A program made the position numbers and the translations under genes. A stretch of 24,925 nt of DNA. It comes from CAXXIC01 sp964534355 (GTDB lineage Bacteria; Bacteroidota; Bacteroidia; Bacteroidales; UBA7332). Shown here one piece after another: positions 8,058 through 16,237 of the stretch. How positions within the stretch are numbered: position 1 is the first letter of the stretch; every line of letters begins with the position of its first letter. The DNA lies in assembly GCA_964534355.1 (NCBI GenBank), contig CAZHNZ010000058.1, forward strand, positions 1-24,925, read 5' to 3'. The notes beneath the pieces are model-generated. The model did not search any database and was not told the DNA's origin. It was given only the letters and a program-made list of their open reading frames with translations.

Positions 8058-8816
8058 ATGATAAACGGAAACGAAATTAATCATAATCCATTTTCACTCA
8101 GCGGAAAGACTGTTCTTGTTACCGGAGCATCTTCCGGTATCGGGAAAGTCACAGCCATAGAGTGTTCCCGTATGGGGGCAAATCTGGTTATAACCGGGCG
8201 TGATGAGATTCGCCTGAAGCAAACCTTTGAACTTTTGCAAGGTAGCGGGCATCGGTTATTGGTTGCTGATTTAGCATCAACAGAGCATGTGCAGTCTATC
8301 ATCAATGAGTTGCCTGTCCTGGATGGGGTTGTGCTTTGTGCGGGAATTAATAAACGTATTCCGTTGAAAATGATTAAGCCGGATGTCTTCGAACAGGTGA
8401 TGCGAACCAATCTGCTGGGACAGGCTGATTTGGTGCAAAAATTGCATAAACACAAACGTTTTGGGAAATCGGCATCTATTGTTTTTATTTCATCAGTCGC
8501 TTCAAAATCGGCTTCATTGGGCAATATCATGTATATGACCACAAAAGGAGCTATGAATTCCTTCATGAAGGGTATCGCTTTTGAACTTGCAGCCGAAGGT
8601 ATTCGTGCCAATGCGATACAACCCGGTATGATTCAGACTAATCTGACCTCAGCAATTCCTGAAGAGGCAATCGGAAAGGATCTGTTGCGTTATCCGCTTC
8701 GTCGGTATGGCAAACCGGAGGAGGTGGCCTATGCCGTGGTCTATCTGCTTTCGGATGCATCGCTCTGGATGACTGGCACTACCATAGATTTGGATGGTGG
8801 ACTTATGTTGCAATAA
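8058..8816 (+). CDS. SDR-family 3-oxoacyl-ACP reductase (FabG-like)
   Basis: This 252-residue classical short-chain dehydrogenase has the cofactor loop TGASSGIG (residues 22-29), followed by arginine in TGRDE, consistent with NADP(H). CAGIN stands in the usual NNAG position, and the catalytic set is Ser146, Tyr159 and Lys163 (MYMTTKG). The C-terminal IDLDGG block is typical of FabG. It starts 2 bp after the KASIII stop. The expected reaction is reduction of the 3-oxoacyl-ACP made by KASIII to 3-hydroxyacyl-ACP. A role as a sugar ketoreductase cannot be excluded, since SDRs vary widely, but the ACP-KASIII context favours the acyl role. Confidence 0.82.
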   Translation: MINGNEINHNPFSLSGKTVLVTGASSGIGKVTAIECSRMGANLVITGRDEIRLKQTFELLQGSGHRLLVADLASTEHVQSIINELPVLDGVVLCAGINKRIPLKMIKPDVFEQVMRTNLLGQADLVQKLHKHKRFGKSASIVFISSVASKSASLGNIMYMTTKGAMNSFMKGIAFELAAEGIRANAIQPGMIQTNLTSAIPEEAIGKDLLRYPLRRYGKPEEVAYAVVYLLSDASLWMTGTTIDLDGGLMLQ

Positions 8817-8832
8817 AAGAGAAAAACTAATT

Positions 8833-10521
8833 ATGGGTAAATATGTTGCAATTTCTCTTCTTTTTTTCTCAGTTATAGCTGTTTTCTTACTTTCTCACCA
8901 TACGATTCTGGCTTACGATGACTTTAGTTATAAGTTTATCTTTACCGAATCAGGTGTTGGGGGTGAGCGTATAGCTGGTTTGTCTGACTTAATACAATCT
9001 CAGTACAACCACTACTTTGTGCAGAATGGTCGTGTTTTTGTCCATTTTTTGGTGCAGTTCTTTCTCATTTTTTCAGATAAAATAGCTTTTGAAATTTCAA
9101 ATGCTTTGGTTTTTGGCCTTTTACAGATTTTGATTTTCAGATATCTGTTGAAGAGTAAAAGAATAAGCACAGAGGTTTATTTGGTATTTTTTGCACTATT
9201 CTGGTTTTTGATGCCGGGTCTCAACTATTGCCTGTTGTGGCTGTCGTGCAGCATCAACTATTTGTGGAGTACAACAATGATTATCGGTTTTTTATTGGTT
9301 TTTCGTAAGATTACCACGGCCGAAACAGATAAAAAGCAGAATGTATTAATGCTGATTTTAGTCGGGTTTTTTAGTGGAGCTTCGCAGGAGTTAATCACAA
9401 TACCAATGTCATTATCTTTGCTATTGTTATACCTTTTCAGGATTAATCGTTTCAGAATAAACAGCGATTTTCCACTGGTTGTTTCTTTCTGGCTCGGTAC
9501 GTTGTTTATTGCATTGGCACCGGGAAATGCGCTTCGGATAGTGAAGAATCAGGTAGAAGAAGTTACGGTTTATCGTCTTTTATTCAGTGCCAACGGGCTG
9601 ATAATGCAATATACCGAGTTGAAATTGGTGATTTTGCTTTTGGTGGTTGTTCTAATTGGCTTTTATATGGATAAGACCCGAATGAAAGCCCTTCTGCGCG
9701 AAAACTTTCTGCTCTTTTCGACTCTGTTTTTCTCGCTGGCATTTGTGTTATATTTAGGGTATTATCGCCCCCGGTTTTTCTTTCCGGTATCGCTCTTTGC
9801 CTTGATTGCTATTATGACCGTATTGCTCGACTTTCGTTTTTCGTTTGGGCATAAAGTTATTCGGGCTGTTTCTCTGGCTTTGTTTGTCTTTTTTATGATT
9901 GAATCAGTGCAGGCATTCAATAAGCTGGGAGGGTATAAAGAGAAATTTGTCGGGCTCGAAAGTGAGATTCAACAGACTAAAGATACTGTGTTTGCGACAT
10001 TGCCTTCTGTCAAAACACGTTTCTTTTGCGATGGTCTCGGTAAAATGAACGGGAAATTCTGGATCAATGAGTCTATGGCGAAATATTACCACAAACAAAG
10101 CATCCAATTTTTGCCGGATGATTTATACCGGATATACAAGGGGCGTGATTCTATGGATAAGCTCACTGTTGTGGGGCATATTTATATTCAGCCAAATATG
10201 ACCGGAAAAATATTGCTGAGTTCGTCGGGCTATTTTCTGATAGAAGTCAATGATTCTTTGCACTCAATGGTGGATAAAGAGGCGAAGCTTATTGTGTCAA
10301 AACCGGTTAGAGAAGGCAAAATCAATCTGATAATAAAAGAATATCTGGCACCAAATACAAAACCAAAAATGATTGAATACAATGTGTCATCACTTGTACT
10401 GCCGCAAGGTAGCTTTTTAGCCATAAGGGGAGAGGCGTTGCCAATGTCTGTCCCAATGGTTTTTAGATTAAACAAAACGAATGAATTCAGTGCGGAATAT
10501 AAATCTGCTACTACAAAATAG
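8833..10521 (+). CDS. Multi-spanning membrane protein, DUF6056/GT-C-like
   Basis: I start this 562-residue protein at ATG 8833, giving an immediate hydrophobic N terminus; an ATG at 8794 lies inside the SDR gene. About nine or ten membrane helices occupy residues 4-365, followed by a ~200-residue soluble C-terminal region that is probably periplasmic. After the first helix comes YDDF (Asp29-Asp30), the position where GT-C glycosyltransferases keep catalytic acidic residues. QNGRVFVHF, SGASQE and LAPGNALR blocks resemble DUF6056/GtrII-like proteins as I recall them. A plausible role is modification of the glycan from a polyprenyl-phosphate sugar donor at the periplasmic face. The membrane topology is clear; the enzymatic role is tentative. 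Confidence 0.7.
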   Translation: MGKYVAISLLFFSVIAVFLLSHHTILAYDDFSYKFIFTESGVGGERIAGLSDLIQSQYNHYFVQNGRVFVHFLVQFFLIFSDKIAFEISNALVFGLLQILIFRYLLKSKRISTEVYLVFFALFWFLMPGLNYCLLWLSCSINYLWSTTMIIGFLLVFRKITTAETDKKQNVLMLILVGFFSGASQELITIPMSLSLLLLYLFRINRFRINSDFPLVVSFWLGTLFIALAPGNALRIVKNQVEEVTVYRLLFSANGLIMQYTELKLVILLLVVVLIGFYMDKTRMKALLRENFLLFSTLFFSLAFVLYLGYYRPRFFFPVSLFALIAIMTVLLDFRFSFGHKVIRAVSLALFVFFMIESVQAFNKLGGYKEKFVGLESEIQQTKDTVFATLPSVKTRFFCDGLGKMNGKFWINESMAKYYHKQSIQFLPDDLYRIYKGRDSMDKLTVVGHIYIQPNMTGKILLSSSGYFLIEVNDSLHSMVDKEAKLIVSKPVREGKINLIIKEYLAPNTKPKMIEYNVSSLVLPQGSFLAIRGEALPMSVPMVFRLNKTNEFSAEYKSATTK

Positions 10522-10524
10522 AGT

Positions 10525-11670
10525 ATGAAAAAAGAAGATAATAAAAGAATATGGCTATCTCTTGCCCATATGAGTGGTTTGGAGCAAAAGTTTATCAATG
10601 ATGCTTTTGAATCAAACTGGGTAGTGCCAATGGGGCCTAATGTGGATGGCTTTGAGGCCGATCTGGAGCAATATCTGGGAGCTGATGTTTCTGTTGCTGC
10701 ATTGAGTGCCGGTACAGCTGCGCTACATCTGGCTCTGGTGCTTCTGGGTGTAAAGGCAGGCGATGAGGTAATTTGTCAGAGCATGACTTTTGCAGCATCG
10801 GCCAATCCCATTATTTACCTGGGGGCCACGCCTGTATTTGTCGATAGTGAAGCCGGAACCTGGAATATGTGTCCGGAAATGCTGGAAAAAGCTATAAAAG
10901 ACAGAATTTTAAAAGGAAAAACGCCGAAAGCAATTATCCCTGTTCATCTGTACGGAATGCCAGCACGGATGAATGAAATTATGGAAATTGCATCGAAATA
11001 TTATATCCCGGTCGTAGAGGATGCCGCCGAAGCTTTAGGTTCGGCATATAACGGCCGTCAGAGCGGAACTCTTGGAGATTTGGGTGTTTTGTCTTTCAAC
11101 GGGAATAAAATAATCACCACATCGGGTGGGGGAGCATTGGTCTGCAAAAGCAAAGAGATGGCTGATAAGGCTCGGTTTCTGGCTACTCAGGCCCGTGACA
11201 ATGCACCACATTATCAACATACACAAATAGGTTACAATTATCGGATGAGTAATATTGTTGCCGGCATTGGTCGTGGACAAATGCTTGTTCTGAAAGATAG
11301 AATTGCCAAACGACAATCAAACAATGAATTCTATAAAAGAGAGTTAGGCGGCATAACAGGCGTTTCTTTTCAAACAGAACCGAATGACATGTTTTCTTCA
11401 AATTATTGGCTTACCGCTCTGCTTATAGACCCGGCATTGACAAATGGAATTACACGAGAAGATGTGCGGTTGGCTCTTGATAATGCAAATATCGAGTCGC
11501 GACCACTTTGGAAACCGATGCACCTTCAACCCGTCTATGAATCAGCCCCTTTTTATGGCAATGGTATTTCCGACAAGCTATTTGAGAATGGACTTTGTTT
11601 GCCATCAGGTTCAATGCTCGATGCCGATGAACTTCAACGGGTTGTAAGTGTTATTAAATCAGGCTTTTAA
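10525..11670 (+). CDS. DegT/DnrJ/EryC1/StrS aminotransferase, PglE-like
   Basis: This 381-residue PLP-dependent fold-type I aminotransferase has the DegT pattern. SAGTAALHLAL binds the cofactor phosphate, VVEDAAEALGS contains the Asp (166) that holds the pyridine nitrogen, and SFNGNKIITTSGGG contains the Schiff-base lysine (195). A YNYRMSNI segment lies further on. It probably aminates C4 of UDP-4-keto-6-deoxy-GlcNAc with glutamate as donor. It follows the membrane protein by 3 bp and is 18 bp before the 4,6-dehydratase that would make its substrate. Related enzymes make other 4-amino sugars such as viosamine or perosamine, so the exact sugar depends on the dehydratase substrate. Confidence 0.88.
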   Translation: MKKEDNKRIWLSLAHMSGLEQKFINDAFESNWVVPMGPNVDGFEADLEQYLGADVSVAALSAGTAALHLALVLLGVKAGDEVICQSMTFAASANPIIYLGATPVFVDSEAGTWNMCPEMLEKAIKDRILKGKTPKAIIPVHLYGMPARMNEIMEIASKYYIPVVEDAAEALGSAYNGRQSGTLGDLGVLSFNGNKIITTSGGGALVCKSKEMADKARFLATQARDNAPHYQHTQIGYNYRMSNIVAGIGRGQMLVLKDRIAKRQSNNEFYKRELGGITGVSFQTEPNDMFSSNYWLTALLIDPALTNGITREDVRLALDNANIESRPLWKPMHLQPVYESAPFYGNGISDKLFENGLCLPSGSMLDADELQRVVSVIKSGF

Positions 11671-11688
11671 ATCAATTAAAAAAACAAT

Positions 11689-13686
11689 ATGGCTTATTTG
11701 GCATATATACGTGATTTTTTAGATGTAATGATGATTCGTATGATTCGGTCGAGACACACGAATCGTCGGATGATTATTTCTGCTGATTTATTTGTATCTA
11801 CGATTGGTGTTTTTCTGAGTTATTATCTGTGTGTAATTGTTTATCACAATATAAATTTTGAAAAACCCAATATTTGGATTCTTTCAGGCCTGAATATGGT
11901 GCTTAACTATATTTTTTTTAGAATAATGAAAACGCAGGCAGGTATTATCAGATATTCTTCCTATTATGAGATTTGGCGGATACTCGTGGCCGTTGCTTTA
12001 ACCAATTCTGTATTGATGGTTTTGGTATTCATCTTTAAATATCATCAACCTATCTCTTTTACAGCTTTGGTCCTGAATTTTACAATTTCGTTGCTGTTGT
12101 TGATTTTTGTCAGATATATTATTGTTCAGTTATATGGTAGACTAACTATGAATCAGGGCGAAAAGATACAACGGGGACTTGTGTATGGGGTGACCCCGGA
12201 TAGTGTGGCGTTAGCCCGATCAATTCTTATGTCGAAAACAAGCGCTTTTAAATTGGTTGGGTTTCTTACCACAGATGATAGTTATAGTCAGACCCGAATC
12301 ATGGATCTTCCTGTATATTTGTTAGATACAGATGATTCCGGATTAACCGAAACAGATAATAATCATATCCCTTTAAGAAGAGCCGATAAATGGGGGCTTC
12401 GATTAAAGTCTATTGTCGCTGCGTTTAGAATTGATACAATTATTTTTTCAGATAAACATATTCTTGATGAACTATCTGATGAATTCCTCAAATCTTGCGC
12501 ATCTCTCGAAGTTAAGGTGTTGTTGGGCCAGTCTCCACAAGATGTTTCATCAGGAGGTTTATCTTCGAGAAAAATCAGAAATATTGAGATTGAGGATCTG
12601 TTGGGTCGTGATGAGATTGAGATAAATACAGATGGAATATCAGCAGAGTTAAATGATCGTGTTGTTTTAGTTACAGGTGCCGCAGGATCAATTGGGAGTG
12701 AGATAGTCAGGCAATTAGCCCGGTTTAATCCGAAGTTATTGTTACTTTTTGATTCGGCAGAAACACCGTTGCACTATATGCAACTCGAATTGGAGGATAA
12801 GTTTCCGAATCTGAAATTTAAAATTGTTCTGGGTGATGTCAGGAATCAGAAACGGTTGACTGATCTTTTTAAAACGCATCGCCCACAAATAGTATACCAC
12901 GCAGCAGCTTACAAGCATGTACCACTGATGGAAAACAATCCTTGCGAAGCTATTCTTGTCAATGTTTTGGGTACAAGAAATGTAGTCAATCACTCTGTTA
13001 GATATGGCGCGAAAAAGTTTGTGATGATTTCTACAGATAAAGCGGTTAATCCGAGTAATGTAATGGGGGCATCCAAGCGTATAGCAGAACTTTACGTGCA
13101 GGCTCTGGCCAAATATGTTGAAAGGAAAGGTGCTGATTATCGGTTTATTACTACCCGTTTTGGAAATGTTTTGGGCTCTAGCGGTTCTGTTATTCCTCGT
13201 TTTAGGCAACAAATTGAACAAGGTGGGCCGTTATCTGTTACTCATAAAGACATAACCCGTTTCTTTATGACAATACCGGAAGCATGTCGTCTTGTTTTGG
13301 AGGCCGGTTGTTTTGGTCAGAATGGAGAAATTTATGTTTTCGATATGGGTAAACCTATTAAAATAGATGATTTAGCCAGAAAAATGATTCACTTAGCTGG
13401 CTTTGTACCTGATAAAGATATTCGTATCGAATATACAGGTCTTCGTCCTGGTGAAAAACTTTATGAGGAGCTATTAAACGATAAAGAGATAACAAAACCA
13501 ACATATCATAAAAAGATAATGGTAGCTACTGTTCGTGAGTCTGATTTCAGGGAGGTTACATTGTCAATTAATGATCTAATTCACCTCTCAAAAGCGGTGA
13601 ATACAGAAAAAACAGTTGAATTGATGAAAGAGCTTGTACCTGAATTTGTTAGTATGAATTCAATTTTTGAGAAATTAGACAAATAA
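11689..13686 (+). CDS. Membrane-anchored nucleotide-sugar 4,6-dehydratase, WbpM/PglF/CapD-like
   Basis: This 665-residue protein has four N-terminal membrane helices (about residues 28-150), a CoA-binding-like Rossmann domain, and a C-terminal extended SDR domain with VTGAAGSIGSE (residues 328-338). The active-site region reads STDKAVNPSNVMGASKR: Thr449-Asp450-Lys451, then Met459 where most SDRs have Tyr, and Lys463. Tyr-to-Met replacement is typical of the WbpM/PglF class, which converts UDP-GlcNAc to UDP-4-keto-6-deoxy-GlcNAc with C5 retained. C5-inverting FlaA1/PseB enzymes keep Tyr. With the aminotransferase and acyltransferase nearby this fits UDP-bacillosamine-type synthesis. It is probably the last gene of the cluster starting at 6064. 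Confidence 0.9.
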   Translation: MAYLAYIRDFLDVMMIRMIRSRHTNRRMIISADLFVSTIGVFLSYYLCVIVYHNINFEKPNIWILSGLNMVLNYIFFRIMKTQAGIIRYSSYYEIWRILVAVALTNSVLMVLVFIFKYHQPISFTALVLNFTISLLLLIFVRYIIVQLYGRLTMNQGEKIQRGLVYGVTPDSVALARSILMSKTSAFKLVGFLTTDDSYSQTRIMDLPVYLLDTDDSGLTETDNNHIPLRRADKWGLRLKSIVAAFRIDTIIFSDKHILDELSDEFLKSCASLEVKVLLGQSPQDVSSGGLSSRKIRNIEIEDLLGRDEIEINTDGISAELNDRVVLVTGAAGSIGSEIVRQLARFNPKLLLLFDSAETPLHYMQLELEDKFPNLKFKIVLGDVRNQKRLTDLFKTHRPQIVYHAAAYKHVPLMENNPCEAILVNVLGTRNVVNHSVRYGAKKFVMISTDKAVNPSNVMGASKRIAELYVQALAKYVERKGADYRFITTRFGNVLGSSGSVIPRFRQQIEQGGPLSVTHKDITRFFMTIPEACRLVLEAGCFGQNGEIYVFDMGKPIKIDDLARKMIHLAGFVPDKDIRIEYTGLRPGEKLYEELLNDKEITKPTYHKKIMVATVRESDFREVTLSINDLIHLSKAVNTEKTVELMKELVPEFVSMNSIFEKLDK

Positions 13687-13949
13687 AATAATAGGTCTCC
13701 TTTGGTTAACTATTATTGATGATAAATAACATATTGAAAAGGGTTGCTTTATTAATAATGGATTTTATTTTAATGCTCTGTTTATTAATTGTTTAAGTTG
13801 TGGTTTGATCTGTTTTGTATTCGTTTTCTTTTACCAACCTGTTTTTGAACATAATGTGAGATTGTGAAGACAAAAATAAATTGCTTATTTATTGATTATC
13901 TTTGTATTTAATAATTTGTATTTGCGTGTATGAAAAAAATAAATTATGT
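13687..13949 (+). other. AT-rich intergenic region before the lipoprotein pair
   Basis: These 263 bp hold no convincing gene on either strand. A weak AT-only inverted repeat (13687-13694 with 13710-13717, 15-base loop) lies right after the dehydratase stop. It has no T-run, so it is at most a poor terminator. A short AAATAA/TTATTT repeat (13875-13890) sits just upstream of the candidate -7 element and could be an operator, with little support. Confidence 0.4.
13897..13904 (+). promoter_or_regulatory. Candidate -7 element of a Bacteroidota promoter
   Basis: TATCTTTG fully matches the TAnnTTTG consensus and lies 45 bp before the lipoprotein start. No good -33 TTTG stands at the usual distance. 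The element argues against a TTG start at 13902, which would fall inside it. Confidence 0.4.
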
Positions 13950-16172
13950 ATGAAAAAGACTATGAATTCCAGAGCGAAAGTTAGTCGGTTTTTTATAAAT
14001 ATATTATTGATAACTTTTATTCTGGTCGGTTGTACTTATGAAGAAACTATGGATTTGTCTCCTGTAGCAATGAGTGATTATGGTTTTAACTTCGAAACCA
14101 AGACTGATGTAACAGTTAATCTTTATCTCAGGCAGGAAAATAATGCACCAATGCAAGGTGTGTCGATACGTGTTTATTCAGAGGATCCTTATGTAGAAGA
14201 CAATGGTTCCATAAAACCATGGATACAACCTATTCAGCGTGGACAATCTGATGTGAACGGCCACTTCTCAACTGTTATTGCAATAGCAAATGATATTGGA
14301 AAATCTTACATTTTAATTGATCATATCTCATACTCTCAACTTATTGTTGTTGATAAATCGCAAAAAAACTTTTCAAAAGTAATATATCCTAATGGAAGTT
14401 CTTTAAGAAAAACGAGCTCTATGCGTTCGTATCCCGATGTATATTATTCTCCCGTAGAGTATTCTCATAATTCAGGTTTTTTGAACACTGGTTCACATCC
14501 TGGTTCCAAGTGGTTTGTTCTTGGGTCATACAATACGTCCAATTATGCTTTGCCTAATTATCATGAAATAGATGAGCCTGCATCGACGACTTTAAAAACT
14601 CAAATTTCTGATGCTTTACCGTCTGGTGTTAATAATGCCGGATTAGCAGCAAGTGATGCGGATTGTAATTTGGAGGTTATAGGGGATTGTCATATTTGGG
14701 TTTCATTTTTGAAAGAAGGGGCTTCGTTAAATAATACAATGGGTTATTTTTGGTATCCGACCGGGAATCCTCCATTAGACTCATCATCAGTTCAGAAACG
14801 TGTTGTAGTATATCCAAATTGTTCTGCAGATCCTGCTAATCAGAATAATTCTACTTATAGTTGGAGTGGTGGTGGTGCTTTATATGACGGATTTAAAGTT
14901 AAATTATTGTATTACAATGGTACTAACTGGACAGATGTCTTTCCTACAGGTGTGACAGTTGGTTGGTTTTTAGTTACAAATGGATACGGAGGTGCTAAAA
15001 GAACACCTGATAATTCAGGTCTTGACAATCGTTGGTATCAGTTCCCGAGTCAATATTCTCTAAGAGGTCTGAACGGTGCTGGCATGGCACAAAATGTAAT
15101 GTTCTTTGATCAGGTATCTAAGAAAATTGTTTTGGGATTTGAAGATATTGGTAGAGGTAATACTAAACCACCATCTTCAGGAACATCAGATAGTGATATG
15201 AATGACGTATTATTTATTGTTTCTGCTGACCCTATTGCTAATGTTAATACAGACGTTCTGAAACGATTTAAAGAAGATAGCGATGATGACGGAGATGGGG
15301 TAAAGAATAAGGATGATGATTATCCTACTGATCCGTTGCGTGCGTTTGATAATTACAGTCCGGGTAAAGCAATTTATGGTTCATTGGCTTTTGAAGACAA
15401 CTGGCCTGCCAGCGGGGATTATGATTTCAATGACCTTGTGATGGATTACAATGTACGCTATGTAACCAATGCTCAGGGATTGATAAAAGATATTATTCCT
15501 TCATTTAAAGTAAAGGCAATAGGAGCAACAAACAGAAATGGATTTGCCATAGAAATACCGGGTTCTCCCTCGAATGTCGCCTCTGTGACAACAACATACA
15601 GTGGTCCGGGTACTTTGTTGGGCGGATCTTTGTTCCCGACCAATGCCGCCGGAGTTGAAACAGGACAGACTAAAATTGTGGTTCCATTTTTTGATAATGC
15701 TTTCACTGTTTTTGGAGGGGGAGTAGGAGTAATTCCGGGATTCCCAAATACAAATCCTGATGATACGTATTATACACCAGTAGAGATAACCAAAAAAATT
15801 ACATTTACAACACCGGTCACAGTTGCATCTGTTGGTACAGCACCGTACAATCCCTTTATAATTGTAAATCAGGTTCGTGCAAGAGAGGTGCATATGGCAG
15901 GTAAAACGCCAACCAATAAGGCTTCAGGATATTTTGGTACTGAGGATGATAGAACCGGTGGATCAAAATATTATGTGGGTGTAGGAGATTTTCCCTGGGT
16001 TCTTAATTTTACGGAAACTTTCAATTATCCGACAGTTGGTATTAATATTAAAGATGCATATTTAAAGTTGACAGATTGGGTTTCCACGGGTGGAGTATTT
16101 GTTAATGACTGGCATTCAAATCCAGCTTACGGATACCGGAATTCCGGGAAGATTTATACGAGAAATAATTAG
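13950..16172 (+). CDS. LruC domain-containing surface lipoprotein (copy 1)
   Basis: I start at ATG 13950 (MKKTMNS), giving 740 residues; a TTG at 13902 would overlap the promoter-like element. The N terminus is a lipoprotein signal with lipobox LVGC (Cys28), followed by TYEE, whose acidic residues resemble Bacteroidota surface-export signals. Residues ~50-140 look like a carboxypeptidase-regulatory-like beta sandwich (APMQGVSIRVYSE, then SDVNGHF). A DUF4114-like segment has GFEDIG (396-401) and SDMNDVLF. An acidic DxDxDG stretch (443-467, DSDDDGDGVKNKDDD) resembles calcium-binding thrombospondin type 3 repeats. A LruC/DUF4842 domain starts at FEDNWP (481) and runs to the end. It is probably anchored to the outer membrane; the molecular role of LruC domains is unknown to me. 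Confidence 0.8.
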   Translation: MKKTMNSRAKVSRFFINILLITFILVGCTYEETMDLSPVAMSDYGFNFETKTDVTVNLYLRQENNAPMQGVSIRVYSEDPYVEDNGSIKPWIQPIQRGQSDVNGHFSTVIAIANDIGKSYILIDHISYSQLIVVDKSQKNFSKVIYPNGSSLRKTSSMRSYPDVYYSPVEYSHNSGFLNTGSHPGSKWFVLGSYNTSNYALPNYHEIDEPASTTLKTQISDALPSGVNNAGLAASDADCNLEVIGDCHIWVSFLKEGASLNNTMGYFWYPTGNPPLDSSSVQKRVVVYPNCSADPANQNNSTYSWSGGGALYDGFKVKLLYYNGTNWTDVFPTGVTVGWFLVTNGYGGAKRTPDNSGLDNRWYQFPSQYSLRGLNGAGMAQNVMFFDQVSKKIVLGFEDIGRGNTKPPSSGTSDSDMNDVLFIVSADPIANVNTDVLKRFKEDSDDDGDGVKNKDDDYPTDPLRAFDNYSPGKAIYGSLAFEDNWPASGDYDFNDLVMDYNVRYVTNAQGLIKDIIPSFKVKAIGATNRNGFAIEIPGSPSNVASVTTTYSGPGTLLGGSLFPTNAAGVETGQTKIVVPFFDNAFTVFGGGVGVIPGFPNTNPDDTYYTPVEITKKITFTTPVTVASVGTAPYNPFIIVNQVRAREVHMAGKTPTNKASGYFGTEDDRTGGSKYYVGVGDFPWVLNFTETFNYPTVGINIKDAYLKLTDWVSTGGVFVNDWHSNPAYGYRNSGKIYTRNN

Positions 16173-16200
16173 ATTTTTTTATTCGTTATATGTTTTATAA

Positions 16201-16230
16201 TTGATTTTATTTTGACAATACTTAATCTTG
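16201..16230 (+). promoter_or_regulatory. Possible weak promoter between the lipoprotein genes
   Basis: TTG (16201-16203) and TAATCTTG (16223-16230) are 19 bp apart and resemble -33/-7 elements with one mismatch. Transcription would begin only a few bases before ATG 16238, leaving almost no leader, so support is low. Read-through from the upstream copy is as likely. Confidence 0.2.
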
Positions 16231-16237
16231 CGTTTTT

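Noticed and set aside
8081..8611. 176-codon open frame on the minus strand inside the SDR gene
   Set aside because: It is antisense to a gene with an intact catalytic set and shows no recognisable domain; its composition is that of a reverse-frame shadow.
8794..8832. Earlier start for the membrane protein
   Set aside because: It overlaps the SDR gene end and adds 13 non-hydrophobic residues ahead of a clean N-terminal helix at 8833.
12742..13221. 159-codon minus-strand open frame inside the dehydratase gene
   Set aside because: It lies opposite the conserved dehydratase SDR core and has no family resemblance.
13687..13717. Hairpin after the dehydratase gene as a terminator
   Set aside because: The 8-bp stem is almost entirely A-T, the loop is 15 bases and no T-run follows; only weak support.
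13902..13949. TTG start for lipoprotein copy 1
   Set aside because: It overlaps the candidate -7 promoter element and would add 16 residues to an otherwise standard lipoprotein signal that begins MKK at 13950.
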